Assembly: GCF_000832015.1 (NCBI RefSeq)
Contig: NZ_JXCJ01000001.1
Span: forward strand, 3,415,087-3,453,986
DNA: 38,900 bases
Reading direction: 5' to 3'
DNA from: Gilvimarinus agarilyticus
GTDB taxonomy: Bacteria; Pseudomonadota; Gammaproteobacteria; Pseudomonadales; Cellvibrionaceae
Each line of letters begins with the position of its first letter. Positions within the stretch are counted from its first letter, which is position 1. Positions 30,712 to 38,900 of the stretch are shown in pieces. The position numbers were made by a program, and so were the translations under genes. The notes beneath the pieces were generated by a model. That model was given only the letters and a program-made list of their open reading frames with translations, made no database searches and was not told the origin of the DNA.

Positions 30712-32019
30712 TTACAGCGAAGAAACAATCGAGATCATAACCCCGGCGGCGACTGCCGAACCGATAACGCCGGCCACATTGGGGCCCATTGCGTGCATCA
30801 GCAGATAGTTTTGCGGGTTGGATTCGAGCCCAACTTTATTGGATACCCGCGCGGCCATCGGCACGGCCGATACACCAGCCGAACCAATCAAGGGGTTAAT
30901 TTTGTGTTTGCAAACCAAGTTCATCAGCTTGGCGGTTAACACCCCCATAGCCGTGCCAATGCCAAATGCCACAATCCCCAGCGCCAAAATACCCAGGGTT
31001 TTTGGGTCGAGGAATTTATCGGCAGCGAGCTTGGAGCCCACCGACAAACCCAAGAAGATCGTCGTGATATTGATCAGCGCATTCTGCGCGGTGTCACTTA
31101 AACGCTCAACCACACCACACTCACGCATCAGGTTACCAAAACAAAACATACCCAACAGCGGCGCGGCGCTTGGCAAAATCAGTGCCACGAGAATCAACAG
31201 AATTAACGGGAAAACAATCTTCTCGCGCTTGGAGACAACGCGCATTTGCTCCATGCGAATTTTGCGCTCATCCTCATTAGTCAGCAGACGCATAATGGGC
31301 GGCTGAATCAGAGGCACCAGCGCCATGTAAGAATATGCTGCAACGGCAATGGCACCAAGCAGCTCGGGAGCGAGGATGCTGGCCACATAAATGGCGGTGG
31401 GGCCATCGGCACCACCAATAATCCCAATGGCCGCCGCGTCCTGAATCGAGAAGTCGATAATACCGGTAGTGGATAAACCAACCGCTCCCAGTACCGTGGC
31501 AAAAATGCCAAACTGAGCCGCCGCCCCTAAAAACAGCGTTTTTGGGTTGGCCAGCAGTGGGCCAAAATCGGTCATGGCCCCCACCCCCATGAAGATAACC
31601 AGAGGTGCCACACCGCTGCCTATGGCAACCGTGTAAAACGAGTAGAGCATACCGTTGGTGTAACCCAGGTCGGTCGCGAGCCGGTAGGCGTCCGCCTGGA
31701 TAGCCGCAGGAGCGTGCTTATAGGCATCATTGAGCGCCTGCACACCAGCGTCAGCGCTGGCCCCCAGCACTTGAGCAATTTGCGCCAGCACGTCCGGATA
31801 GCCCGAGGCAATGGCATTCTCTACCGCCGAAAGGGATAAGCCCGCGCCGGGAATGTTGGCCAGAATCGCACCAAAGCCAATTGGCACCAACAACAGAGGC
31901 TCAAAGCCTTTGCGAATCGCTAAAAACAAGAGTAGCAAGCCTACCAACAGCATCACACCCTGCCCCAGATCGAGGTGGTAGATGCCCGAGTCATGCCACA
32001 GGCGTAAAAAGTTTTGCAT
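30712..32019 (-). CDS. oadB: Oxaloacetate decarboxylase beta subunit (Na+ pump membrane subunit)
   Basis: The 435-residue protein is strongly hydrophobic, with about ten membrane segments and a re-entrant-loop signature [10 protein letters not shown] containing the Asp that binds sodium in this family. The C-terminus ([38 protein letters not shown]) is also typical of OadB. It decarboxylates carboxybiotin carried by the alpha subunit and uses the energy to export Na+ across the inner membrane. It is last in oadG-oadA-oadB, 17 bases after oadA, and ends at a terminator. A sodium pump fits a marine or salt-adapted organism. Confidence 0.96.
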   Translation of the reverse strand: MQNFLRLWHDSGIYHLDLGQGVMLLVGLLLLFLAIRKGFEPLLLVPIGFGAILANIPGAGLSLSAVENAIASGYPDVLAQIAQVLGASADAGVQALNDAYKHAPAAIQADAYRLATDLGYTNGMLYSFYTVAIGSGVAPLVIFMGVGAMTDFGPLLANPKTLFLGAAAQFGIFATVLGAVGLSTTGIIDFSIQDAAAIGIIGGADGPTAIYVASILAPELLGAIAVAAYSYMALVPLIQPPIMRLLTNEDERKIRMEQMRVVSKREKIVFPLILLILVALILPSAAPLLGMFCFGNLMRECGVVERLSDTAQNALINITTIFLGLSVGSKLAADKFLDPKTLGILALGIVAFGIGTAMGVLTAKLMNLVCKHKINPLIGSAGVSAVPMAARVSNKVGLESNPQNYLLMHAMGPNVAGVIGSAVAAGVMISIVSSL

Positions 32020-32036
32020 AATCTAATTCCGACTAA

Positions 32037-33824
32037 TTAAGCGATGCTAAGCAGGCTGTCACCGGCGGTAACAGCGTCTCCGGCCTGGACATTAATAGAG
32101 GCAATCGTACCGGCGCGTGGCGCACTGACTTCTGACTCCATTTTCATGGCTTCGAGAATCAGCAAGGTATCGCCCTCTTCAACCTGCTGGCCAACCTGTA
32201 CTGCCAATTTGCAGATCGTGCCACCCAAAGGCGCCGGCACTGGCTCTCCCGAGCCCGCGGCCGGTGCGCCGGGCGAACCTGATGTCGATGCAGCACCGCC
32301 GACAGCGCCCAGCGCTGTAATGTCACCACCGTTTGAGACGGTAACAGCGTACTGCTTGCCGTCCACTTCAACCGTGTAAATTTCGTCACCTGACTCAGTA
32401 GTGGGCGCACTGCCCTCTTTGCCCGTAGGCACAGGTTCAAAGGCATCCGGGTTATCGCGGTTTTGCAAAAACTTCAGACCAACCTGAGGGAACAATGCAT
32501 AAGTCAGCACATCGTCAATTTGGCCATCACCCGCGCTTAGATCGATACTTTTCTCTTTTGCCTGAGCTAGCAGTTCGTCAGTCAATGCCTGCAGTTCGGG
32601 TTTGATTAAGTCCGCCGGACGGCAGGTTATGGGCTCGGCATCCCCCAGCACGCGTTTTTGCAGCTCGGCGTTAACCGGCGCTGGTGAAGAGCCATACTCG
32701 CCTTTAAGTACGCCTTCAGTTTCCCGGGTAATGGTTTTGTAGCGCTCGCCACTCAAGACATTCATTACCGCCTGCGAGCCCACAATTTGCGAAGTCGGCG
32801 TTACCAGCGGTATGTAACCTAAATCTTCACGAACTTTAGGGATCTCACTCAGCACATCATCAAGCTTGTCGGTAGCGTTTTGCTCGCGCAACTGGTTCTC
32901 CATATTGGTGAGCATGCCACCGGGAACCTGAGCCACCAGAATGCGCGAGTCGATGCCTTTAAGAGCACCTTCAAATTTGGCGTACTTTTTACGCACTTCA
33001 CGAAAGTAAGCAGCAATGTCTTCAAGCTTATGAATATCCAGCCCGGTATCGCGCCCGGTGCCTTCCAGGCTTGCCACCAGAGTTTCGGTCGGGCTGTGAC
33101 CATAGGTCATGGACATGGACGAAATGGCAGTATCAACATTATCGATACCCGCCTCGACACACTTAAGGTTGGTCGCGTGAGCCAAACCCGTGGTAGCGTG
33201 GCTTTGCATATGGATGGGAATACTGCAGCTTTCTTTAAGGCGCTTAACCAGCTCGTAACCAACGTAAGGCTTAAGCAGGCCCGCCATATCTTTGATGGCG
33301 ATCGAGTCAGCACCCATATCTTCGATGCGTTTACCTTGCTCGACCCAGCCTTCCAAGGTGTGCACAGGACTAATGGTATAGGAGATAGTGCCTTGAGCGT
33401 GCTTGCCTTGCAGCTTAACGGCCTTGAGCGCTGTCTCGATGTTGCGCATATCGTTCATCGCGTCAAACACCCGAAACACATCCACGCCATTGTGCGCGGC
33501 GCGCTCGACAAACTTTTCCACCACGTCATCGGCGTAGTGGCGATATCCCAGCAGGTTTTGCCCGCGCAGCAACATTTGCATAGGCGTTTTGGGCATGGCT
33601 TTTTTTAGCTCGCGAATGCGATGCCAAGGGTCTTCACCCAAATAGCGGATACAACTATCAAATGTTGCGCCACCCCAGGTTTCTAACGACCAGAAGCCGA
33701 TCTCGTCGAGTTTTGCTGCAATCGGCAACATATCATCGAGCCGCATACGCGTGGCAAACAATGACTGGTGCGCATCGCGCAAAACCACATCCGTAATACC
33801 CAATGGCTTGTTAAGCTCGCTCAT
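32037..33824 (-). CDS. oadA: Oxaloacetate decarboxylase alpha subunit (carboxyltransferase with biotin domain)
   Basis: The 595-residue protein has a carboxyltransferase TIM barrel: [14 protein letters not shown] with metal-ligand Asp17, [11 protein letters not shown] with the catalytic-site Lys, and [10 protein letters not shown] with two metal His residues. A PYC/OadA C-terminal domain follows (about 300-460), then a Gly/Ala/Pro-rich hinge (about 505-530). The biotinyl domain carries EAMKMES, with the biotinylated Lys at 561. It transfers the C4 carboxyl group of oxaloacetate to biotin, giving pyruvate, in the peripheral part of the sodium-pump complex. Length is normal for the family. ATG 33824 follows oadG by 86 bases. 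Confidence 0.96.
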   Translation of the reverse strand: MSELNKPLGITDVVLRDAHQSLFATRMRLDDMLPIAAKLDEIGFWSLETWGGATFDSCIRYLGEDPWHRIRELKKAMPKTPMQMLLRGQNLLGYRHYADDVVEKFVERAAHNGVDVFRVFDAMNDMRNIETALKAVKLQGKHAQGTISYTISPVHTLEGWVEQGKRIEDMGADSIAIKDMAGLLKPYVGYELVKRLKESCSIPIHMQSHATTGLAHATNLKCVEAGIDNVDTAISSMSMTYGHSPTETLVASLEGTGRDTGLDIHKLEDIAAYFREVRKKYAKFEGALKGIDSRILVAQVPGGMLTNMENQLREQNATDKLDDVLSEIPKVREDLGYIPLVTPTSQIVGSQAVMNVLSGERYKTITRETEGVLKGEYGSSPAPVNAELQKRVLGDAEPITCRPADLIKPELQALTDELLAQAKEKSIDLSAGDGQIDDVLTYALFPQVGLKFLQNRDNPDAFEPVPTGKEGSAPTTESGDEIYTVEVDGKQYAVTVSNGGDITALGAVGGAASTSGSPGAPAAGSGEPVPAPLGGTICKLAVQVGQQVEEGDTLLILEAMKMESEVSAPRAGTIASINVQAGDAVTAGDSLLSIA

Positions 33825-33910
33825 GGTGTTTTCTACCCCAAATTTATCATTCGTATCGGCGTGTAGCCGTTCGCATCAATCGTTATGGCTGGCAACTAAA
33901 TACCAGCGGA

Positions 33911-34159
33911 TCAGTGGCGCGCACGGTGCAACTTAATGGCTTTTTCAATGGCGCTGCGTACTTGCGGGTCTACCCCAGCGTCACGCGCCGCCTGCGGAGC
34001 AGGACGGCTTGGTTCGGCCACGACCGGATCCGGAAAAAAGCGCATCACAAATCGTGACATGATCAGTGTGGCAATGACCAACAACGTCAAAAAGACCAGC
34101 ACGGTACCCATACCGTAGATCATGAGATCCATGCCCTGCTGCATCAGAGTATCTTGCAT
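33911..34159 (-). CDS. oadG: Oxaloacetate decarboxylase gamma subunit
   Basis: The 82-residue protein has one N-terminal membrane helix (about 13-35, YGMGTVLVFLTLLVIATLIM) and a short charged, proline-containing cytoplasmic tail. Its position directly upstream of oadA and oadB makes the assignment firm despite low sequence information. It anchors the alpha subunit to the beta subunit. In other OadG proteins, C-terminal His residues bind zinc; the tail here ends LHRARH. AAAGGT upstream of ATG 34159 acts as ribosome site. The 292-base gap to divergent dusC must contain the operon promoter, but no clear pair of boxes was identified on this strand. Confidence 0.92.
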   Translation of the reverse strand: MQDTLMQQGMDLMIYGMGTVLVFLTLLVIATLIMSRFVMRFFPDPVVAEPSRPAPQAARDAGVDPQVRSAIEKAIKLHRARH

Positions 34160-34385
34160 TTATGACTACCTTTAATTAATCGTCATTGGCACCGGCAAGC
34201 ACAATACGCCATGTCATGACGGCGCTATGCGGCGCAAACGGCCGTGCATTTTCTCTTATCTTTCAAAAACTTACAAGATGCCCCATTCAGCACAGACAAA
34301 ATTTGCAGTCATTTAGCCGTCATTTTAGGAATTTTAACGAAATTTACCCGTTTTTTGACGATTTTACCCTGAAAATATTTGAGCG

Positions 34386-34414
34386 CCGACAGCGTCTGGC
34401 AAACTGTGTACACT
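34386..34414 (+). promoter_or_regulatory. Predicted promoter of dusC
   Basis: CCGACA (34386-34391) and TACACT (34409-34414) are separated by 17 bases, about 38 bases upstream of the dusC ATG. Each box matches four of six sigma-70 consensus positions. Confidence 0.4.
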
Positions 34415-34451
34415 ACGCGACCTTAAATACGCCCCCAATGAGGAGCAGGCA

Positions 34452-35417
34452 ATGAGCCATCTACAGCTAGCCCCTATGGAAGGGGTTGTCGACTATCAGG
34501 TTCGGGACCTGCTGACGCGCATCGGCGGCATTGACGGCTGCGTCACAGAGTTTGTGCGGGTGGTGGATCAACGACTGCCGCGCCGAGTGTTTCGCCGCTT
34601 GGCCCCCGAGCTGGACAATGATTGCCTGACCCCGGCCGGGGTGCCAGTAAAGCTGCAATTGCTGGGCGGCCAACCCGGGCCTATGGCCGACAATGCCGTG
34701 CGCGCCACGCTAGCAGGCGCTAACGCCATCGACATCAATTTTGGCTGCCCCGCCAAAACGGTGAATAAAAGTGATGGCGGCGCCTGCCTGTTGCGGCAAC
34801 CCGAACGGGTTTACGCCATAGTCAACGCGGTGCGTCAGGCGGTTCCTGCGGCCATTCCTGTCAGTGCCAAAATCCGCCTGGGCTTTGATGCACGCGACAA
34901 TTATCTGGAGAATGCCAGCGCTGTAGAAGCGGCCGGTGCCAACTCGCTAGCGGTGCATGCACGCTCCAAGGCCGACGGATATCGCCCGCCAGCCTACTGG
35001 GAGTGCATTGGTGAAATTCAGCAAAAACTCAAGATCCCGGTTGTCGCCAATGGCGAGATCTGGACCCTTGAGGATTACCATCGCTGCCGCGAACGCTCCG
35101 GCTGCCGCGACGTTATGCTGGGCCGGGGCCTGTTAGCGTGCCCCGACCTGGCGCGGCAAATTAAGGCGAGCCTCGCCGGCGAAACATACACCCCCATGGG
35201 TTGGCTCGACGTCTGCGCTTTATTGCAGCAGTACTTCGAACTCTGCCGCCCCAACTACCCCGACAAATTTGCCGGCAACCGTATTAAACAGTGGTTGGTC
35301 TATTTACGTCGGCAGTACCCCGAGGCGGCCGTATTCTTTGAGGCCGTTAAACGCGTTCAGCAACCCGAGGTGCTTAGCGCGCACTTTACCGCGCAACTGG
35401 CCCAGCGCGCAGGCTAA
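34452..35417 (+). CDS. dusC: tRNA-dihydrouridine(16) synthase DusC
   Basis: The 321-residue flavoprotein begins LAPMEGVVDYQVRDLL, the DusC-type variant of the Dus N-terminus. It has the catalytic-loop motif INFGCPAKTVNKSDGGACLL with catalytic Cys99, and SAKIRLGF, LAVHARSKADGY, VVANGEIW and MLGRGLLACPDLA for FMN and tRNA binding. It reduces U16 in the tRNA D-loop using NADPH. Length matches E. coli DusC. AGGAG (34441-34445) lies six bases before the ATG. It is the only large plus-strand gene in the window and converges on ggt with two bases between stops. Confidence 0.95.
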   Translation: MSHLQLAPMEGVVDYQVRDLLTRIGGIDGCVTEFVRVVDQRLPRRVFRRLAPELDNDCLTPAGVPVKLQLLGGQPGPMADNAVRATLAGANAIDINFGCPAKTVNKSDGGACLLRQPERVYAIVNAVRQAVPAAIPVSAKIRLGFDARDNYLENASAVEAAGANSLAVHARSKADGYRPPAYWECIGEIQQKLKIPVVANGEIWTLEDYHRCRERSGCRDVMLGRGLLACPDLARQIKASLAGETYTPMGWLDVCALLQQYFELCRPNYPDKFAGNRIKQWLVYLRRQYPEAAVFFEAVKRVQQPEVLSAHFTAQLAQRAG

Positions 35418-35435
35418 GCTCAGTGCCGGTTGCGC
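35391..35435. other. Inverted repeat spanning the convergent dusC/ggt ends
   Basis: GCGCAACTGGC (35391-35401) pairs with GCCGGTTGCGC (35425-35435) except for one G-T wobble, around 23 bases that contain both stop codons. It could act as a bidirectional terminator, though neither side has a clear T-run. Confidence 0.35.
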
Positions 35436-37111
35436 TGCTCAAGCCGCGGCTCAGATACAGCAACAAACCCTTTTTCATCCAAACCAATTGCCTGAGTCGA
35501 GCCGTATGGGCCCAGCACTTTCATTGTGTGACCCAGTGCCTGCAAGCCTTCACGCAGCTCCGGTGTCGCTGTCGCCTCCAGATATAACGCATCTGGCCGC
35601 CATTGGTGGTGAATGCGGCTGGCCGACAAGGCCTCAGCCAGCGGCAACTTCAAATCGATGGTATTTAGCAACGCCTGCACCACTTGGGTAATAATGGTCG
35701 GCCCGCCAGCGGCGCCGAGAGTCATCACCGGCGTACCGTCTTTTAACAACAGGGTTGGGCTCATGCTCGACAGCGGCCGCTTACCCGGGGCTATACTATT
35801 GGCCTCACTGCCCACCAGGCCATAAGCATTGGGCACCCCAGGCTGTGAGGCAAAATCGTCCATCTGGTTATTCATCACCACGCCAGTACCCGGGATAATC
35901 ACCTTGGAGCCAAAATCGGTATTTACCGTGGTGGTAATCGCCACCCAGTTACCCGCCTTATCAGCGACCGAGATATGCGTCGTGTGTTTATCAAATAAGT
36001 TCACCTCGGCTTGCGGCGGCGTGCCGTGCTCTACCGATACCGCCGCTTTATCCAGCGCGATTTTATCGCTCAGCGTGCGGCCATAGGCTTTACTCACTAT
36101 GTTTTTCGGCACATCGGCAAAGGCCGGGTCGCCCAGCCAATAAGCGCGGTCGGCAAACGCCAGCTTCATAGCCTCGGCGGTGACGTGATAGCGCTCAAGA
36201 GTGGACAGCTTTGCCAGCTCAAATGGCTCCAGCACATTTAAAATCTGCGCCACGTGCACCCCGCCGGAGCTGGGTGGACCAAACCCGACAACCTCATAGC
36301 CGCGGTAACCCGAGCGCAGCGGCGCGCGCTGGTGCATCTGATACGCGGCAAAATCTTCCTTGCGGATCAGACCGCCATTGGCCTTCATCCAGTGCTCTGC
36401 TTGCGCGGCAAACTCGCCTTGATAAAAATATTTGGCGCCGTGCTGCGCCAATTGCTTATAAGTCTTAGCCAAGTCGTCTTGTTGCAGCACGTGCCCCGCT
36501 GGCCAAGGCTTAGCGTTTTCGTCCAGCAGTACCTGCGCTGTACCGTCAAAGCGCGCCAGTACCTCACGGTTGCGCGCCAGGCGCTCGGCGTAAATTTGAT
36601 CGATCGCAAAGCCCTTTTCCGCCAGTGAAATGGCCGGCTGGTACACCTGCTGGCGCTTAAGCGCGCCACCTTTTTGCAGCAGATAGTCGTACACGGCCAC
36701 CGACCCCGGGATACCCGAGGCTAACGCCCCGGTACGGCTTAAGTCGCGCTGTAGCTTGCCGTCGACAACATACATATCACGGCTCGCCAGCATTGGCGCG
36801 GTCTCGCGCCCATCTAACGCCTCAATAGTGCCATCCGCCCAGTGCACCAGCGCAAAACAGCCGCCACCTATACCAGAGTTATGCCCGTCAACCACGCCCA
36901 GAGCCAAAGCAGCTGCCACAGCGGCATCTATCGCGTTACCGCCTGCGGCCAACACCTCCATTGCCGCCTCCGTCGCGCGGGGCTGTACGGTGGCTACAGC
37001 CGCGCGGCCATCGTCGGCAACCTGCGCATAGCCGGTCATTTCGGCCGTGGCCGTGGCCGCTACCGAACAAAGCAAGCAAACAGCGGCCACAAGTTGTGTG
37101 AATTGACGCAT
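35420..37111 (-). CDS. ggt: Gamma-glutamyltranspeptidase precursor
   Basis: The 563-residue protein has a signal peptide (MRQFTQLVAAVCLLCSVAA, cleaved near ATATAEM) and the large-subunit motif DGRETAP (Arg102, substrate carboxylate binding). The autocleavage and nucleophile site is HTTHISVAD with Thr377. PLSSMSPTLLL (oxyanion and substrate binding) and GAAGGPTIITQVVQ also match the family. It matures in the periplasm into two subunits and hydrolyses or transfers the gamma-glutamyl group of glutathione and related compounds. Length is normal. GGAG lies six bases before ATG 37111. A terminator and small ORF just upstream raise the possibility of leader control. Confidence 0.95.
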   Translation of the reverse strand: MRQFTQLVAAVCLLCSVAATATAEMTGYAQVADDGRAAVATVQPRATEAAMEVLAAGGNAIDAAVAAALALGVVDGHNSGIGGGCFALVHWADGTIEALDGRETAPMLASRDMYVVDGKLQRDLSRTGALASGIPGSVAVYDYLLQKGGALKRQQVYQPAISLAEKGFAIDQIYAERLARNREVLARFDGTAQVLLDENAKPWPAGHVLQQDDLAKTYKQLAQHGAKYFYQGEFAAQAEHWMKANGGLIRKEDFAAYQMHQRAPLRSGYRGYEVVGFGPPSSGGVHVAQILNVLEPFELAKLSTLERYHVTAEAMKLAFADRAYWLGDPAFADVPKNIVSKAYGRTLSDKIALDKAAVSVEHGTPPQAEVNLFDKHTTHISVADKAGNWVAITTTVNTDFGSKVIIPGTGVVMNNQMDDFASQPGVPNAYGLVGSEANSIAPGKRPLSSMSPTLLLKDGTPVMTLGAAGGPTIITQVVQALLNTIDLKLPLAEALSASRIHHQWRPDALYLEATATPELREGLQALGHTMKVLGPYGSTQAIGLDEKGFVAVSEPRLEQRNRH

Positions 37112-37175
37112 TGGATCTCCAGAGTAATATCGACAAGAGCGCAGCTAGCTATAAGTACCCTACAGGGCTACACCA

Positions 37176-37209
37176 CAAACAAAAAGCCCCCGCAAATTGC
37201 GAGGGCTTT
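37176..37209 (-). terminator. Strong rho-independent terminator between the small ORF and ggt
   Basis: On the minus strand AAAGCCC-TCGCAA pairs with TTGCGGGGGCTTT (one mismatch in the stem), followed by TTTTTGTTTG at 37176-37185. It begins about 22 bases after the small ORF stop and ends 65 bases before the ggt ATG. This is the clearest intrinsic terminator in the window. Confidence 0.85.
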
Positions 37210-37230
37210 AGGCGCTTAAAGCACACCAAC

Positions 37231-37350
37231 TTAAAACCAAAAGGCGTCTCCGCGACGACCTTCAACACCTAAATGGGCGCTTATTTTACCGCAGCGTACT
37301 GCCCGAAAATTCAGCACAGATAAACGCAGGTACTCAGTGAGACGAAACAT
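37231..37350 (-). CDS. Small ORF, 39 residues, unrecognised (small protein or leader peptide)
   Basis: The ORF begins MFRLTEYLRLSVLNF and ends RRGDAFWF. AGAGGT (37357-37362) lies six bases upstream of the ATG, a TATAAT promoter lies about 160 bases upstream, and a strong terminator follows the stop, so all parts of a small transcription unit are present. The N-terminal half is amphipathic and the middle is basic, with a single Cys (RCGKISAHLG). The family was not recognised. It may be an independent small protein, or a leader peptide whose translation affects the terminator before ggt. A longer frame to 37425 lacks a ribosome site and is not preferred. Confidence 0.6.
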   Translation of the reverse strand: MFRLTEYLRLSVLNFRAVRCGKISAHLGVEGRRGDAFWF

Positions 37351-37509
37351 GACATTACCTCTGAAAACAACGATTCGTTCAAACTGCCGATTCTGACAAC
37401 CGCCAGAAGCACTGCGAGAGCACACCCTGTGATACTAAGCGCCTCTCTCCGAGGTAACACTTCCAACGAATAGTACGCCAGACCTGCCCCTCATGTTCCC
37501 TTTATACCC

Positions 37510-37537
37510 ATTATACCTAAATCAAGGTAACGGTCAC
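37510..37537 (-). promoter_or_regulatory. Predicted sigma-70 promoter of the small ORF
   Basis: A perfect TATAAT (37510-37515, minus strand) is preceded by GTGACC (37532-37537) with a 16-base spacer. Transcription would start near 37503 and give a leader of about 150 bases before the small ORF. It also serves as the only clear promoter upstream of ggt. Confidence 0.6.
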
Positions 37538-37558
37538 CTGCAAATTCCCGTAAATCGC

Positions 37559-38866
37559 TTAAGGGCCGGCCGAGCTCACCGAGCTAGCGCTGGAGGCCTT
37601 TTGCACGACGGCCGAGACAGGGGCACTCGACTCCGACGACGATGAAACCGCCGCGGCCATGTCCGGCTCCAGGTCTTGGTTAGCTGAAGGCTGGGCCTCA
37701 CTAGAATCACTATCGGCCGACAGCACCTGATCCACCAGTTCGCGCCCCTGCTCTTTTATGGCGTTAACAATCGGCTCGCGGATGGATGACTCTGGTGAGG
37801 TAAATAGCTCGGCGGGCGATTTTTTGGCTCGCTCCTCATGCACAGTCTGTTGCGACTCCACCACTTTAAAGCGCAGCACCCCAACCACCTGACGCGCCTC
37901 GGTCACCACGTCGATACGCCAATTGCCCTGTGGGTAGGGTGGAAACTTAAGCTTATGCGACCAGGCCCGGTACCCGGCTTGACGGCCACCATTAATATCC
38001 AGTGCGATCTTATCCACCACATTGCCGTTTAAACGCCACACGTGATAAATCCGTTCGCGTAAACCACGCGGCGCATGAATTGCGGTGTAGGCGTACAAAC
38101 CTTGTTGCAATTGCTCAACACTTACCACCTTGAGTTTTTCAGCGGGCTCTTTGGCCTTGTCGTCGATTGCTCCGGTAATGGCCACGTCAGTCAGCCAAAG
38201 GGTCGCCGGAGGCACCCAGGGGCGCGCCAGCACACCAACCGCTGCCGCGCCCATCAACAACGCCGCGGCCAGCGCCGTGCGACGCCACCAACCAAACGAA
38301 AAATCCCGCACCATATTGAGAAAAGACAACACCACCGCCACGGCCAACGACCAAAAGTAAGATTGCGACGTGGGTAAATGCAGAATAATCGGCAGTGCCG
38401 TTAACAGCACCGCAAACAATGTAAAACCGTGAAAAAAGAAGTAGAGCCAGCGCTTAGTGGCGAGCCAGCGATAGTAAATCGGGTCAATCACCGAGATGGC
38501 CGCCGCGGCCATGAGCATACCGGTAAACACCAGCTGACCACTGTTCCAGGCCGTGGTAATAAAAAAGAAGGGTATAACAAAAAACAGGCTTTCCTGATGC
38601 ACCATCTGAGTGGCGAATTTAACCACCGGATCTGGCAACTCTACGCCAAACCGGTGGCTGAGCCCCCGCTTGAGCAAGTTCTCCAGCATCAGCAGCACCC
38701 AAGCGGCCACCATTAGCAAGGAAACCAGCTGCGCAAACCGCTCCTGTTCGCGCTCTACCAGAAAGAAACTCGCCACCCCAGAGACAAAGCCCACCAATGC
38801 CAACAAGCCCGGATACCGGGCCGCAAGCTTGGCACAAACGACAACAAACTTTTTTATAAACTGCAA
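37559..38866 (-). CDS. DUF5924/DUF2914-type membrane protein
   Basis: The 435-residue protein has about seven hydrophobic segments in residues 15-220 (PGLLALVGFVSGVASFFLV, LFFVIPFFFIT and others). A DUF2914-type soluble domain follows at about 265-345 (HVWRLNGNVVDKIALDINGG, RAWSHKLKFPP, WRIDVVTEARQVVGVLRFKV), then a Ser/Ala/Glu-rich low-complexity tail of about 90 residues. The function of this family is not known. The frame is closed by a TGA at 38873-38875, and the first usable codon is TTG 38866, supported by AGGTGA (38873-38878) six bases upstream. A TTG start is therefore likely unless a later GTG is used. The upstream gene lies outside the window. Confidence 0.82.
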   Translation of the reverse strand: MQFIKKFVVVCAKLAARYPGLLALVGFVSGVASFFLVEREQERFAQLVSLLMVAAWVLLMLENLLKRGLSHRFGVELPDPVVKFATQMVHQESLFFVIPFFFITTAWNSGQLVFTGMLMAAAAISVIDPIYYRWLATKRWLYFFFHGFTLFAVLLTALPIILHLPTSQSYFWSLAVAVVLSFLNMVRDFSFGWWRRTALAAALLMGAAAVGVLARPWVPPATLWLTDVAITGAIDDKAKEPAEKLKVVSVEQLQQGLYAYTAIHAPRGLRERIYHVWRLNGNVVDKIALDINGGRQAGYRAWSHKLKFPPYPQGNWRIDVVTEARQVVGVLRFKVVESQQTVHEERAKKSPAELFTSPESSIREPIVNAIKEQGRELVDQVLSADSDSSEAQPSANQDLEPDMAAAVSSSSESSAPVSAVVQKASSASSVSSAGP

Positions 38867-38900
38867 ATGCTCTCACCTAAAGATCGCGCAGCCCTGTGCT
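38867..38900. other. Window edge
   Basis: The last 34 bases hold the AGGTGA ribosome site of the DUF5924-type gene. Nothing else can be assigned. Confidence 0.5.

Noticed and set aside
32880-33608. 242-residue plus-strand ORF antisense to oadA
   Set aside because: It lies wholly inside a strongly conserved oadA gene, and its His-rich translation matches no family I know.
37351-37425. N-terminal 25-residue extension of the small ORF before ggt
   Set aside because: No ribosome site precedes the upstream start, while AGAGGT is correctly placed before the internal ATG at 37350.

Overview
The window looks like chromosomal DNA of a marine gammaproteobacterium, probably of the Cellvibrionaceae type. 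This is inferred from gene content: a LapA-type giant adhesin system with its own type I secretion machinery, a sodium-pumping oxaloacetate decarboxylase, and DusC, MtfA and DUF5924 proteins. GC content appears to be in the low-to-mid 50s by eye. No rRNA, tRNA, CRISPR array, insertion sequence or phage gene was seen.

Positions 1-26867 (minus strand) hold one biofilm/adhesion locus, transcribed from high to low coordinates. In order it contains a TolC-like outer-membrane channel fused to an OmpA-like domain (26789-24951), an LssB/LapB-type ABC exporter (24876-22726), an HlyD/LapC-type membrane-fusion protein (22726-21308), a LuxR-type regulator with a non-phosphorylatable receiver (21308-20721), a 4,632-residue adhesin (20553-6655), and a second adhesin (6390 to beyond position 1, 2,130 residues visible). 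Exporter, adaptor and regulator genes overlap stop-to-start (TAATG). Both adhesins begin with a related N-terminal retention module, the plug that holds LapA-type proteins in the outer-membrane pore. The second adhesin has a LapG-type PAAG site just after the module. The 4,632-residue adhesin has none there, and its only PAAG lies 88 residues from its C-terminus. LapG and LapD are not in the window. The giant protein is built almost wholly of VCBS, cadherin-like and putative-Ig domains in three regular super-repeat lengths. It has no visible RTX nonapeptides and only two cysteines.

Positions 27247-30583 carry housekeeping genes on the minus strand: a DEAD-box RNA helicase closely followed by mtfA (zinc metallopeptidase), then phoH with its own promoter. 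Positions 30677-34159 carry oadG-oadA-oadB, a Na+-translocating oxaloacetate decarboxylase closed by a hairpin terminator. On the plus strand, dusC (34452-35417) meets the convergent ggt (37111-35420) with only two bases between stop codons.

Between ggt and a DUF5924/DUF2914 membrane protein (38866-37559) lies a compact unit: a TATAAT promoter, a 39-codon ORF with a strong Shine-Dalgarno sequence, and a strong terminator just ahead of ggt. It could be a free small-protein gene or a leader controlling ggt.
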